Shown here: positions 25,400 through 33,982 of the stretch, one piece after another
How the letters are laid out: each line of letters starts with the position of its first letter
How positions within the stretch are numbered: position 1 is the stretch's first letter
From: Bacteroidia bacterium
Lineage (GTDB): Bacteria > Bacteroidota > Bacteroidia > 2-12-FULL-35-15
Reading direction: 5' to 3'
Assembly: GCA_030654175.1 (NCBI GenBank)
Contig: JAURXZ010000035.1
Span: forward strand, 186,001 to 250,000
DNA: 64,000 bases
Translations under genes and position numbers: made by a program
The notes under the pieces: model-generated
Told to the model about the DNA's origin: nothing
The model's database searches: none
Seen by the model: the letters and a program-made list of their open reading frames with translations, nothing else

Positions 25400-28093
25400 A
25401 TGATGCTTAAAAAATATTTTTTTGCTATTGGATTAACACTTGCAATTAGTTCTTGCAAAATTTTTAAAAAATCGGAAAGTGCTAATGGCAACTACCCGGT
25501 TGTTAATCTAGACACTGTTGAAACAAGTGCAAAAACACCTGAAGTTCCAGAGTACCAAGCATCCGTTACACGAATAAATGATATTATACATACCAAATTA
25601 GATGTCAGCTTTGACTGGAAAAAACAATATCTATACGGCAAAGCCACCATTAAGATAAAACCCTACTTCTACCCTACATCACTATTGCAGTTGAATGCAC
25701 GTGGAATGGAAATTAAAGAGATCGCCCTTCTGCAACGTGACTATGTAAAAACCGGAATAGATGATAAAAAAGATCCTTCAGGAAATTATGAAGCAAAAGT
25801 ATCTGAAACAATTTCTAAAAAGCCTCTGGAATATACCTATGAGAAAGATATCATTACAATTAAATTAAATAAAGAATATAAAAACACAGAAGAATATACT
25901 ATTTTCATTGATTATATTTCAAAGCCCAACGAACTGAAAAAAGGTGGTGGAAGTACTGCTATTACTGACGATAAAGGCTTGTATTTTATTAATCCTGAAG
26001 GAAAAGAAAAAAACAAACCTCAACAGATCTGGACACAGGGCGAAACGCAATCCAGTTCAGCATGGTTTCCAACCATTGACAGTCCGAATGAACGGATGAC
26101 ACAGGAAATTTTTATTACGGTAGATAAAAAATTTGTTACACTTTCCAATGGTGAATTAGTTTTTTCGACCAACAACGAGGATAGTACACGTACCGATTGC
26201 TGGCAAATGGATCTGCCCCATGCACCATATTTGGCAATGATGGCAGTTGGGGAATTTGAAATTGTAAAAGATAAATGGCAGGATAAAGAAGTAAACTACT
26301 ATATAGAAAAAGAATATGCACCTTATACTAAGGACATCTTTGGGAACACACCCGAGATGCTTGAATTTTTCTCAACTAAATTAGGTGTGCCATACGCATG
26401 GAATAAATACTCTCAAATAATAGTGCGTGATTATGTTTCCGGGGCAATGGAAAACACAACAGCTACTTTGCACGGTGAATTTTTACAACGTACAGACAGG
26501 GAATTATTAGACAAAAATTATGAAGATGTGATCTCACATGAGTTGTTTCATCAATGGTTTGGAGATCTGGTCACCTGCGAATCGTGGAGCAATTTACCTT
26601 TAAATGAATCTTTTGCAACCTACGGTGAATATTTGTGGGAAGAATATAAATATGGTTTGGATGATGCGGATCTGCATAGCTCCGAATCTGCCCGTGGATA
26701 TTTTGCTGAATCGGATAGAAAAAAAGTTAATTTAATTCGTTTTCAGTATGACGATAAAGAAGATATGTTTGACGCACACAGCTATAACAAAGGCGGCCAG
26801 GTGTTGCACATGTTACGTAAATATGTTGGTGATGCTGCATTTTTTGCGTCTTTAAAATTGTATTTAGAAACAAATAAATTTACTTCAGTAGAAATTCATA
26901 ATCTGCGTTTAGCATTTGAACAGGTGACAGGTGAGGATCTGAATTGGTTTTTTAATCAATGGTTTTTATCATCGGGTCATCCCGACCTGATCATTACCAC
27001 AAACTATGACAATACCAGTAAAAAACAAAAAGTGGAAATTAAACAAATGCAGGATCTGACTAAAACTGCTTTGTTTAAATTACCTATGGCTATTGATATA
27101 TATGCAAATGGCCAAAAGACACGCCACAAAATCACTGTTACTAAGGCCAATGAAACATTTGAATTTGATGCAAATACAAAGCCTGACCTGGTAAATGTGG
27201 ATGCCGAAAAAATGTTGTTGTGTACTAAATTCGAAGAGAAAACAATCAAAGAATTGGCTTTTCAATATCAGCATGCTCCCCTTTATCTCGATCGCAGCGA
27301 AGCTTTGGCCGGGCTTGCAAAAAATGCCAAAGATTCTTTAGCCACCGAAATAATAATATCTGCATTACAAGATAAATTCTGGAGTATACGTGAAGATGCT
27401 ATTTATAATTTAAAAAACATTGTACCGGGACACGAGAAACAAATAAAAGAACTTTTAGTACAGTTGGTAAAAACCGATAAAAAATCCAGCGTACGCGCTT
27501 CTTCAATTGCTTATTTGTCGGCCTTCTATAAAGATGAGGATCTACAAACGTTGTATAAAACTGCGCTAAATGACAGGGCGTATAGTGTATTAGGAGCTTC
27601 CCTAGCTGCTATCGCAAAAGCAAATGCACAGGAAGGAATAAAATTAGCGAAACAGTTTGAGAACGAAAAAAGCAATGACGTTCTGTTTGCGATTGCCGAA
27701 TTATATGCAAATTATGGTACTGATGAGAACAATGATTTTTTTGTAAAATCAGCAGATAAATTTGCGGGGTTTTCAAAAATTGGATTTGTTAGTTTATATG
27801 GATTGTATTTAAAAAAGATCACTACTAACGAAATCATCAATTCCGGAATTGAAGTATTAAAAGGCATTGCAGAAGATGAAAACGCTATCCGATGGGTTGC
27901 ATTTTATGCAAAAAAATCCATTAAAGATCTGGAGACCATGTATGAAGAAAGAGCAAATGAAAACTCACTAAAATTAAAAACATTAAAAGAAAAAAATCCT
28001 CTTGCTCCTGAAATTAAGGATCTTGAAAAATTGATTGAAAATGAAAAGGCTCAGAAGCAAAAAATAACGGAAGTTTATAATGGGCTAAAGTAA
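25400..28093 (+). CDS. M1-family zinc aminopeptidase lipoprotein with C-terminal HEAT-like repeats
   Basis: 897 residues. Lipobox AISSC with Cys19 predicts a lipoprotein. The M1 catalytic core has the exopeptidase motif GAMEN (348-352) and the zinc site HELFH (380-384) with Glu403 eighteen residues after the motif. The C-terminal third (about 620-860) is helical and repeat-like (ALAGLAKNAKDSLATEIIIS, SVRASSIAYLSAFY), resembling HEAT repeats. It should trim peptides from the N-terminus in the periplasm. Transcribed alone, divergent from moxR. Confidence 0.93.
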   Translation: MMLKKYFFAIGLTLAISSCKIFKKSESANGNYPVVNLDTVETSAKTPEVPEYQASVTRINDIIHTKLDVSFDWKKQYLYGKATIKIKPYFYPTSLLQLNARGMEIKEIALLQRDYVKTGIDDKKDPSGNYEAKVSETISKKPLEYTYEKDIITIKLNKEYKNTEEYTIFIDYISKPNELKKGGGSTAITDDKGLYFINPEGKEKNKPQQIWTQGETQSSSAWFPTIDSPNERMTQEIFITVDKKFVTLSNGELVFSTNNEDSTRTDCWQMDLPHAPYLAMMAVGEFEIVKDKWQDKEVNYYIEKEYAPYTKDIFGNTPEMLEFFSTKLGVPYAWNKYSQIIVRDYVSGAMENTTATLHGEFLQRTDRELLDKNYEDVISHELFHQWFGDLVTCESWSNLPLNESFATYGEYLWEEYKYGLDDADLHSSESARGYFAESDRKKVNLIRFQYDDKEDMFDAHSYNKGGQVLHMLRKYVGDAAFFASLKLYLETNKFTSVEIHNLRLAFEQVTGEDLNWFFNQWFLSSGHPDLIITTNYDNTSKKQKVEIKQMQDLTKTALFKLPMAIDIYANGQKTRHKITVTKANETFEFDANTKPDLVNVDAEKMLLCTKFEEKTIKELAFQYQHAPLYLDRSEALAGLAKNAKDSLATEIIISALQDKFWSIREDAIYNLKNIVPGHEKQIKELLVQLVKTDKKSSVRASSIAYLSAFYKDEDLQTLYKTALNDRAYSVLGASLAAIAKANAQEGIKLAKQFENEKSNDVLFAIAELYANYGTDENNDFFVKSADKFAGFSKIGFVSLYGLYLKKITTNEIINSGIEVLKGIAEDENAIRWVAFYAKKSIKDLETMYEERANENSLKLKTLKEKNPLAPEIKDLEKLIENEKAQKQKITEVYNGLK

Positions 28094-28139
28094 TTGCTTA
28101 AAAAACATTAGTACTTAAGGGAACCTCTAAAAAAAAATT

Positions 28140-28207
28140 ACCGCGAAGAGGCTAAGTCGCAAAGAAAACAAAAAATTAATCATTGCTATTCTTAGCGTCT
28201 TTGCGGT
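28140..28207. repeat. Inverted repeat ACCGCgAAGA...TCTTTGCGGT between convergent genes
   Basis: The left arm (28140-28164, ACCGCGAAGAGGCTAAGTCG and beyond) pairs with the right arm CTTAGCGTCTTTGCGGT (28191-28207), with mismatches concentrated at the middle of the left arm. It lies between the convergent M1 peptidase and TPR genes and is followed by T-rich DNA on the plus strand, so it could terminate transcription. It is the two-armed form of the element at 22999-23023. Confidence 0.6.
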
Positions 28208-28248
28208 GAAATCTTTTTATTTGTTATTTTACTTGGTTGAAGAGCTTC

Positions 28249-28596
28249 TCAATCCTCCAGCATCATCAATGCCTCATTCAATTCTCCGACTGTTTTTCTA
28301 TCGTTTTTCTGTTGGGCGACAACCAGGCCTTTATTATAAGTAACAACAGCCTTTTGAAGAAGTTCCTTTTGCTCGTAATATTTTCCTAATTGATAATACG
28401 CTCCTAAATAATTCTCGTCCCGCACAAGAAGCTGCTCGATCAGTTCAATTGCTTTATCAATATCATTTACTTTCGCGTATTCCAGGGCCAATGCATAATT
28501 CAGGAAAGAATCATCCGGTTCGGTCTTTAACATTTCTTGAATGTGTTGTAGGCGTTGCAAATGTTTTTTTATGGATAAGTAATAAATAGTATTCAT
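28249..28596 (-). CDS. Small cytoplasmic TPR protein
   Basis: 115 residues and no signal peptide, made of about three TPR units (DDSFLNYALALEYAKVND, YLGAYYQLGKYYEQKELLQK, AVVTYNKGLVVAQQ). It would act as a protein-binding adaptor. Located 46 nt downstream of pheS with a palindromic repeat between, so it may be a separate transcript. Partner unknown. Confidence 0.8.
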   Translation of the reverse strand: MNTIYYLSIKKHLQRLQHIQEMLKTEPDDSFLNYALALEYAKVNDIDKAIELIEQLLVRDENYLGAYYQLGKYYEQKELLQKAVVTYNKGLVVAQQKNDRKTVGELNEALMMLED

Positions 28597-28598
28597 TA

Positions 28599-28629
28599 AC
28601 CCTAACAGGGTTTGAAACCCTGTCAGGGT
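28599..28629. repeat. 31-bp palindrome ACCCTaACAGGG...CCCTGTcAGGGT, copy 1
   Basis: Near-perfect inverted repeat just downstream of the pheS stop codon. It is one of four copies in the window (others 49716-49746, 49779-49809, 58281-58312), each placed after the 3' end of a minus-strand gene. It could serve as a terminator or be a REP-like element. Confidence 0.65.
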
Positions 28630-28642
28630 GACGATAATTCTT

Positions 28643-29665
28643 TTAAATTACTGCTTTAAACTGTTTCAGAAAACGTACATCATTTTCAAAAAATAAACGA
28701 AGATCTTTTACCTGGTACTTCAGCATGGTGATACGCTCAACGCCCATACCAAAAGCAAATCCGCTGTATGTTTTACTGTCGATCTTACAATTATCAAGTA
28801 CGGCAGGATCTACCATACCGCAGCCTAATATTTCCACCCAGCCTGCACCTTTGCAAATATTACATCCTGTCCCTTTACAAAAAGGACAAGAGATATCCAT
28901 TTCAGCGCTTATCTCGGTGAACGGAAAAAAGGAAGGGCGTAAACGAATCTTCGTTTCTTCACCAAACATTTCTTTCGAAAAATATAATAAGGTTTGTTTA
29001 AGATCGGCAAAAGAAACATTTTTATCAATGTACAAACCTTCCACCTGGTGAAACTGGCAATGGGCACGTGCTGAAATAGCCTCGTTACGATAAACCCGCC
29101 CCGGTGAAATTGTACGGATAGGAGGAGTACTGTTTTCCATTACATGCACCTGCACCGATGAAGTTTGTGTACGCAAAACGATATCCGGATCTTCACTGAT
29201 ATAAAATGTATCCTGCATATCCCGCGCAGGGTGATCGGCAGGTGTATTAAGGGCTGTAAAATTATGCCAGTCATCTTCGATCTCCGGTCCGTCAGAAATG
29301 GTAAAACCAATACGGGAAAAGATCTCTACAATTTGATTACGCACAATTGACAAAGGGTGACGTGAGCCAACAGAAATACTTTCAGCAGGAAGAGTTAGAT
29401 CGATAGACGGATTCTTTTCATCATCTCTATTCTCAAATCGCTCTTTTAATTCATTTACTTTTTCCTGTGCTTTATTCTGAAGTTCATTCAACTTTTGTCC
29501 AACCTCTTTGCGGAGTTCCGGAGCAACATTTTTAAACTCTTCGAACAGTTCTCTTACTTTGCCTTTTTTACTTAATATTTTAATGCGAAACTCTTCAACA
29601 TGCTCCTTGCTTTCAGCAGCAAATGTTTCAATTTCACTTAATAATTCTTCAATTTTATTTTTCAT
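28643..29665 (-). CDS. pheS: Phenylalanine-tRNA ligase alpha subunit
   Basis: 340 residues, the normal PheS length. An N-terminal coiled-coil region (about 1-90) is followed by the class II catalytic core: YRNEAISARAHCQFHQVEG (motif 2) and GFAFGMGVERITML (motif 3, about 302-315). An inserted CPFC...CNIC loop (Cys260, Cys263, Cys268, Cys271) looks like a small zinc knuckle and is seen in other Bacteroidota PheS as far as I recall. It charges tRNA-Phe with the PheT beta subunit, which is not in this window. Confidence 0.96.
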   Translation of the reverse strand: MKNKIEELLSEIETFAAESKEHVEEFRIKILSKKGKVRELFEEFKNVAPELRKEVGQKLNELQNKAQEKVNELKERFENRDDEKNPSIDLTLPAESISVGSRHPLSIVRNQIVEIFSRIGFTISDGPEIEDDWHNFTALNTPADHPARDMQDTFYISEDPDIVLRTQTSSVQVHVMENSTPPIRTISPGRVYRNEAISARAHCQFHQVEGLYIDKNVSFADLKQTLLYFSKEMFGEETKIRLRPSFFPFTEISAEMDISCPFCKGTGCNICKGAGWVEILGCGMVDPAVLDNCKIDSKTYSGFAFGMGVERITMLKYQVKDLRLFFENDVRFLKQFKAVI

Positions 29666-29763
29666 TATCTAATAATAATTTATGCAAAGGTAATAATCTG
29701 TTTAAATATTCGAATTGTTTAGCCTTTTTCCACCGTTATTAACCCGAATTTTGATTGTTACGG

Positions 29764-29863
29764 TAATGCTGCGTTAGGGATTGCAGCGTAAATCCTTTTC
29801 TGTTTAGAAAAGATTGAAGCGGAAAGCCCGCCAATTCTCTTTCAAGAATTGGAACGCCCAAAT
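29764..29863 (-). repeat. Structured dispersed repeat, uninterrupted copy (B)
   Basis: Read on the minus strand: GGGCGTTCC, an 8-bp hairpin (CCAATTCT, loop TGAAAG, AGAATTGG; plus coordinates 29831-29852), GCGGGCTTTCCGCTTCAATC, a second hairpin (CTTTTCTAAACAGAAAAG), GGATTTACGCTGCAATCCC and TAACGCAGCATTA, where GCTGC...GCAGC gives a third stem. A second copy is at 33069-33215. It lies between the cyclophilin gene (upstream on the minus strand) and pheS. Confidence 0.65.
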
Positions 29864-29888
29864 AAAAATTGATCAAATGCAAAGTACT

Positions 29889-30731
29889 TTACTCAATAAT
29901 AGATATTTTCATTCTTATATCTGACACCGGTCTATTGTATTTACCAACCGTTTGTTTCGCAATTGAATCAATTACCTCAATTCCTTCATATACCTCACCA
30001 AATACAGTATAACTCTGATCCAAATGCGGTGTTCCGCCAATGGTAGTATACGTTTTAATTTGTTCATCTGTAAATGTGTAAAGTTTTGTTGCAGGTAATT
30101 CTGCTTCCACTTGTTTAGTTATGATATCGTTCAGCACCTTCATGCTGTCCTCCTGCTGTGTTTTTACAAAAGCCTGGTACCTTTTCAGCAATAGCTTGTT
30201 TTCATCACGATTAACAACTGTATTGAACAATTTGAGCTTAGTGATCCGTTTAGCCTGTATGTTTAACAACGAATCGTTATAAACCCGGCCTTGCACAATA
30301 TAAAACTGCGAGGCCGAAGAGGCCTGAGAAGGATTTTCCAGGTCACTATCACGTGCAGCTGCCAAAACTCCTTTTTTGTGAAATAACTTTGAATTAAATT
30401 CGGCAGGGAGGTTATAACCGGGGCCTCCGTTACCCAATTCTATTAATGGTGGAGCATTTTTTGAATCAGGATCTCCTCCCTGTATCATAAAATTTTGGAT
30501 AACACGATGAAACATCAAACTATCAAAATAATGGGCTTTTATTAGTTTTACGAAGTTATCGCGATGAACGGGTGTTTCATTGTATAATTTCAACTTAATT
30601 GTGCCAAAATCGGTAACGATCATCAGCTTTATTTCCTCTGAATTAGCCCGAAAAGGGACTTTGAAGGATGTGATCATCAAAAAGGTGAGAATTATAATAA
30701 AAAGGGCATTAAAAAGTTTTTTGTAATTCAT
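29889..30731 (-). CDS. Cyclophilin-type peptidyl-prolyl isomerase, exported
   Basis: The frame is open to 30827, but the ATG at 30731 (MNYKKLFNALFIIILTFLMI) gives a standard signal/anchor sequence and is preferred; the preceding 32 codons look like leader DNA. The mature protein of about 255 residues has the cyclophilin core: TIKLKLYNETPVHRDNF, FHRVIQNFMIQGGDP, ASSASQFYIVQG and VFGEVYEGIEVIDSI. A roughly 75-residue helical insert before the last strands is common in Bacteroidota homologues. It catalyses proline isomerisation of envelope proteins. Confidence 0.92.
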   Translation of the reverse strand: MNYKKLFNALFIIILTFLMITSFKVPFRANSEEIKLMIVTDFGTIKLKLYNETPVHRDNFVKLIKAHYFDSLMFHRVIQNFMIQGGDPDSKNAPPLIELGNGGPGYNLPAEFNSKLFHKKGVLAAARDSDLENPSQASSASQFYIVQGRVYNDSLLNIQAKRITKLKLFNTVVNRDENKLLLKRYQAFVKTQQEDSMKVLNDIITKQVEAELPATKLYTFTDEQIKTYTTIGGTPHLDQSYTVFGEVYEGIEVIDSIAKQTVGKYNRPVSDIRMKISIIE

Positions 30732-30833
30732 AAAATAATTTATTAGATTTGCTAATCGTAAAGATAATAAAGCGTCTTTATCAGTTAACAAAATTGAGTA
30801 TCGAAAAAAAATATTTATAAAAATCATAACACT

Positions 30834-31223
30834 ATGAAAACCTTTATTTTGAAAATTTCCGCTTTTGTATGTGTCGGTTTGCTTCTGTTGACAGCACTTT
30901 GCACAACTTCTTGTAAAAAAGATAAAACATGTCGTGGCAAAGTAACGGTTGTTGATACTGCCGGAGCTCCTGTTGCAAATGCAGCGGTGAAATTATCCTC
31001 CCCTCCTTCTGTCCCTCCTGATCCTAATCACCCTGCGGGTGGAGATCTTGTTATTAACGGTGTAACGGATGGTTCAGGTGTTGTGAACTTTGAAATACAA
31101 CTCCCTACTATACTTGATATTGTGGCAACTCAAGCTACAGCTTTCCCTGGTATGACCGGAAAAGGTATTTTACGTTTGGACGAGCCGGGTAAAACTGCTG
31201 AAGTAACTGTTAAAATAAAATAA
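30834..31223 (+). CDS. Small lipoprotein with a carboxypeptidase-regulatory-like beta-sandwich
   Basis: 129 residues. The hydrophobic leader ends in the lipobox CTTSC (Cys27), followed by KKDKTCRGKVTVVDTAGAPV, a typical opening of Ig-like 'regulatory' domains that decorate surface proteins. The remainder is a single beta-rich domain with a Pro-rich insert (PSVPPDPNHPAG). No catalytic motif is visible. It is divergent from the cyclophilin gene and convergent with the next gene, with only 9 nt between stop codons. Confidence 0.75.
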   Translation: MKTFILKISAFVCVGLLLLTALCTTSCKKDKTCRGKVTVVDTAGAPVANAAVKLSSPPSVPPDPNHPAGGDLVINGVTDGSGVVNFEIQLPTILDIVATQATAFPGMTGKGILRLDEPGKTAEVTVKIK

Positions 31224-31232
31224 AATAAAGGC

Positions 31233-31577
31233 TTAATTAACTAATTCTTTGTTTTTAAAGTAGTCAACAATAGCTTGTTTCATAAGCTGTAACTGTTGTC
31301 CGGGTTTTAATGGAGGCAATTTTTCATTTGTTTTCCAGTGTGGCCAGCCATCTTTATCCATTCCTTCATATTCATAAAATCCATAGGGTGTAAGTAATGT
31401 ACATATTGCAATGTGCATTACATCCAATTTTGCGTTTTTGGAAAACTTCATAGGCCCCTTACCCAATTCCTGAACACCTATTAAAAATAATACGGCTTGA
31501 ATATCCATATCGTCACCAAACTGAATGGAAAGAGTTTTGACCACCTCTTTAAAATTTTTCTCTAGATCTATATCCAT
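31233..31577 (-). CDS. Conserved hypothetical protein, 114 residues
   Basis: Soluble, acidic, mainly helical, without signal peptide or membrane segment. Features that stand out are LFLIGVQELGKG, KLDVMHIAICTLLTPYGFYE and GWPHWKTNEKLPPLKPGQQ. I remember similar short proteins in Bacteroidota but no function. It lies 198 nt downstream of mqnE; the spacer contains tandem TTGGTTGATAG repeats, so co-transcription is uncertain. Confidence 0.7.
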   Translation of the reverse strand: MDIDLEKNFKEVVKTLSIQFGDDMDIQAVLFLIGVQELGKGPMKFSKNAKLDVMHIAICTLLTPYGFYEYEGMDKDGWPHWKTNEKLPPLKPGQQLQLMKQAIVDYFKNKELVN

Positions 31578-31578
31578 T

Positions 31579-31660
31579 TTTGGTTGTTAGTTTTTGGTTG
31601 ATGGTTGTTGGTTGATAGTTTTTGGTTGATAGTTTTTGGTTGATAGTTGATGGTTGTTAG
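31579..31660. repeat. Tandem TTTTTGGTTGATAG repeat
   Basis: About five degenerate direct units of roughly 15 bp (TTGGTTGATAGTTTT and variants with TTGTTAG). It sits immediately upstream of the 114-residue gene on the minus strand and may be slippage-prone spacer DNA. Confidence 0.6.
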
Positions 31661-31740
31661 GTCATGCTGAACTAGCCTGCACCGATGGCTATCGGTGGTT
31701 TCAGCATCTTTTAGAGGGATTCCGAAACCAGTTCGGAATG
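31661..31740. repeat. Compound hairpin region after the tandem repeat
   Basis: Contains GATGGCTATCGG flanked by CATGCTGAA and TTTCAGCATC in inverse orientation, then a second hairpin ATTCCGAA accag TTCGGAAT (about 31719-31739). It lies downstream of mqnE on the minus strand and may terminate that transcript. Confidence 0.4.
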
Positions 31741-31775
31741 TCCGTTAAAAAACAAGTATAAATAAACTTGTTTAA

Positions 31776-32942
31776 TTATAAAACCACTTCTTCTTTACTG
31801 AAATCATAATTGCTGTAATCAGTAACTACGTTATAAAGGGTGTCGCGCTCAATTGGTGTGCGTTTCACCTGCTTAATCATTTCTACCAATTGCTGTGTAG
31901 TTAAAACCGGTGATTGCTCTTCGGAACCAGCCATGGTATATATTTTTGTTGAATCGTCAATCGTTCCATCAATATCATCCACTCCAAAGGCCAGCGACAT
32001 TTGAGTGGTAGTACGTCCGATCATTGGCCAATATGCCTTTAAATGTGCAAAATTATCCATGTAAATGCGTGAAATGGCATAATTACGAAGATCCTCCACC
32101 ACACTTACTTCCTTTAAATGACTCATTTGATTTCCTTTATTCCGGAATTTCAATGGAATAAAGGTGTTGAAACCATTGGTTTTGTCCTGCAACATACGCA
32201 AGCGATTCATGTGATCAACCCTGTGTTCAAATTTTTCGATATGCCCGTACAGCATGGTTGCATTAGATGGCATTCCCAATCTGTGGGCGGTTTCATGCAT
32301 TTCAAGCCATTGTGTTGCAGTACATTTATCTTCACAAATTTGTTTACGGATCTCTTCGTCAAATATTTCGGCACCACCACCCGGTAATGAATCCTGACCA
32401 TGTTCCTTTAAGATCCTGAGCCCCTCTTCATAACTTACTTTAGCTTTCCTGCACATGTACTCTAATTCCACAGCAGTAAACGCTTTCACATGTATATCAG
32501 GACGAATCACTTTTATCTTTCTGATCAATTCAGCAAAATAATGAAGGCCCATTTTAGGATGCACCCCACCAACTATATGCACTTCTGTAACAGGCTTACC
32601 ATCGTAATTGCGGACAAGGTTAAGGATCTCCTCCTCCGATAATTCCCATGCTTCATCTTTTTGCTTCAATAAACGGGAGTAGGAACAAAATTTGCAATCG
32701 AATACACAAATATTGGTTGGCTCTATATGAAAATTACGGTTAAAATAAACTGAATTGCCATGCCTCTTTTCGCGAATATAATTTGCCAAAGTACCCAGGT
32801 AACCAAGCTCCCCTTTCTCATAAAGCAAAAGGCCTTCATCAAAAGTAATGCGTTCATTACTATATACTTTTTCAGCGATATTTTTTAAATCTCCGGATAT
32901 GTTTGAATCTAATAAAACAGATTCATTTTTTTGAATGTTCAT
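31776..32942 (-). CDS. mqnE: Aminofutalosine synthase (radical SAM)
   Basis: 388 residues. The radical SAM 4Fe-4S motif CVFDCKFC (Cys79, Cys83, Cys86) is preceded by FNRNFHIEPTNI, the wording typical of MqnE rather than MqnC. Further family motifs are HIVGGVHPKMGLHYFAE, LPGGGAEIF and ATMLYGHIE. MqnE joins 3-[(1-carboxyvinyl)oxy]benzoate to the SAM adenosyl group to form aminofutalosine, an early step of the futalosine menaquinone route. No other mqn gene is in the window, so the pathway is dispersed here. Confidence 0.93.
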   Translation of the reverse strand: MNIQKNESVLLDSNISGDLKNIAEKVYSNERITFDEGLLLYEKGELGYLGTLANYIREKRHGNSVYFNRNFHIEPTNICVFDCKFCSYSRLLKQKDEAWELSEEEILNLVRNYDGKPVTEVHIVGGVHPKMGLHYFAELIRKIKVIRPDIHVKAFTAVELEYMCRKAKVSYEEGLRILKEHGQDSLPGGGAEIFDEEIRKQICEDKCTATQWLEMHETAHRLGMPSNATMLYGHIEKFEHRVDHMNRLRMLQDKTNGFNTFIPLKFRNKGNQMSHLKEVSVVEDLRNYAISRIYMDNFAHLKAYWPMIGRTTTQMSLAFGVDDIDGTIDDSTKIYTMAGSEEQSPVLTTQQLVEMIKQVKRTPIERDTLYNVVTDYSNYDFSKEEVVL

Positions 32943-33068
32943 TATGCATAGGTTTGATGATACGAAGTTACGCTTTGTTACTTTATAACTGAAGTTTTAG
33001 GCAAGATTTTCGCCAGTTAAATATGATTCATAGTGTTCTTCACGAATAAATTATAAATTTTGAACATT

Positions 33069-33215
33069 TGGGCGTTCCCCTTTCTGAAAAAAGAAAGGGC
33101 GGGCTTGGAATTTATCCTGAGCGAAGCCGAAGGGCTTCAATTTTTTCTAAAAAGAAAAGGATTTACGTGGAATTTTATCCAGAGCCTGTCGAAGGAATCC
33201 CTAACGCAACATTAC
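33069..33215 (+). repeat. Structured dispersed repeat, copy A, interrupted by two related short inserts
   Basis: This is the same element as 29764-29863. Hairpin 1 here is CCCTTTCT, loop GAAAAA, AGAAAGGG (33078-33099), the same size as in copy B but with compensatory base changes. Two inserts of 27-28 bp (33107-33133 and 33168-33195), both of the form GGAATTT-(T)ATCC-nGAGC-...-GAAGG, break the element at places where copy B has only TCC and CTGC. It occupies much of the 308-nt divergent gap between mqnE and the response regulator. Confidence 0.65.
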
Positions 33216-33234
33216 TAGTCAATTGATAAATCTT

Positions 33235-33242
33235 TATCTTTA
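33235..33242 (+). promoter_or_regulatory. Candidate -7 box TATCTTTA of the response regulator
   Basis: One mismatch from TAnnTTTG and 8 nt before the ATG at 33251, implying a nearly leaderless transcript. This is weak evidence taken alone. Confidence 0.25.
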
Positions 33243-33250
33243 CAAAACGC

Positions 33251-33946
33251 ATGAGCTCAAAACACATTCTTTTAGTTGAAGACGAGGAACATCTTTTAAA
33301 AACCATTCAGCTGAACCTGGAATTAGAAGGTTATGCTGTAACACCTGCTATTACGGGAACTGAGGCATTAAAAGAATTTCAAAAACAATATTTCGACCTG
33401 GTTATTTTAGATGTAATGCTCCCTGAAATAAATGGTTTTGCGGTATGTGAAGAAATACGCAAAGAAAACACACAAATTCCTGTTTTGTTTTTAACAGCAA
33501 AAAGCTCTGGAAGTGACCGTGTTCAGGGATTAAAATTAGGTGCTGATGATTATTTGACCAAACCGTTTAATCTTGAAGAACTATTACTAAGGGTTCAAAT
33601 TTTATTAAGACGAAATAAAAAGCCGGAAGCCGAAAAAGCCATTGAATTATATACGTTTGGCAATAATGAAATAAATTTTATCACCTACGAAATTAAAGGA
33701 GTTGATGGACAGAAAACGGAGATCACCAAACGGGAAATAGCTCTGTTAAAATTGCTGATCAAACGCAGCGGTGAAGTAGTTTCCCGTGAAGAAATTTTAG
33801 ATGAGGTTTGGGGAGCTGATGCCTATCCTTCGTCCCGTACCATTGATAATTATATACTTGCTTTCCGAAAATATTTTGAAAAAAATCAAAAAGAACCACA
33901 GCACTTTCATTCTATACGTGGCGTTGGGTATAAGTTTACGAAGTAA
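33251..33946 (+). CDS. OmpR/PhoB-type response regulator, no adjacent kinase
   Basis: 231 residues. Receiver domain 1-120 with acidic pair Asp11/Glu12, phospho-acceptor Asp54 (LVILDVMLPE) and the Lys of LTKPFN. The C-terminal winged helix (about 135-230) has ITKREIALLKLLIKRSGEVVS split around the recognition region and SIRGVGYKF at the end. It should bind DNA as a dimer once phosphorylated. No histidine kinase is found on either side, so the sensor is encoded elsewhere. Confidence 0.93.
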   Translation: MSSKHILLVEDEEHLLKTIQLNLELEGYAVTPAITGTEALKEFQKQYFDLVILDVMLPEINGFAVCEEIRKENTQIPVLFLTAKSSGSDRVQGLKLGADDYLTKPFNLEELLLRVQILLRRNKKPEAEKAIELYTFGNNEINFITYEIKGVDGQKTEITKREIALLKLLIKRSGEVVSREEILDEVWGADAYPSSRTIDNYILAFRKYFEKNQKEPQHFHSIRGVGYKFTK

Positions 33947-33982
33947 TTAGTGTCTGGCCATAGAGTCGACATTAAACTTAGT

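Noticed and set aside
31579-31660. Tandem repeat as a CRISPR or origin iteron cluster
   Set aside because: The units are contiguous, degenerate and about 15 bp with no spacers, and there are no replication or cas genes nearby.
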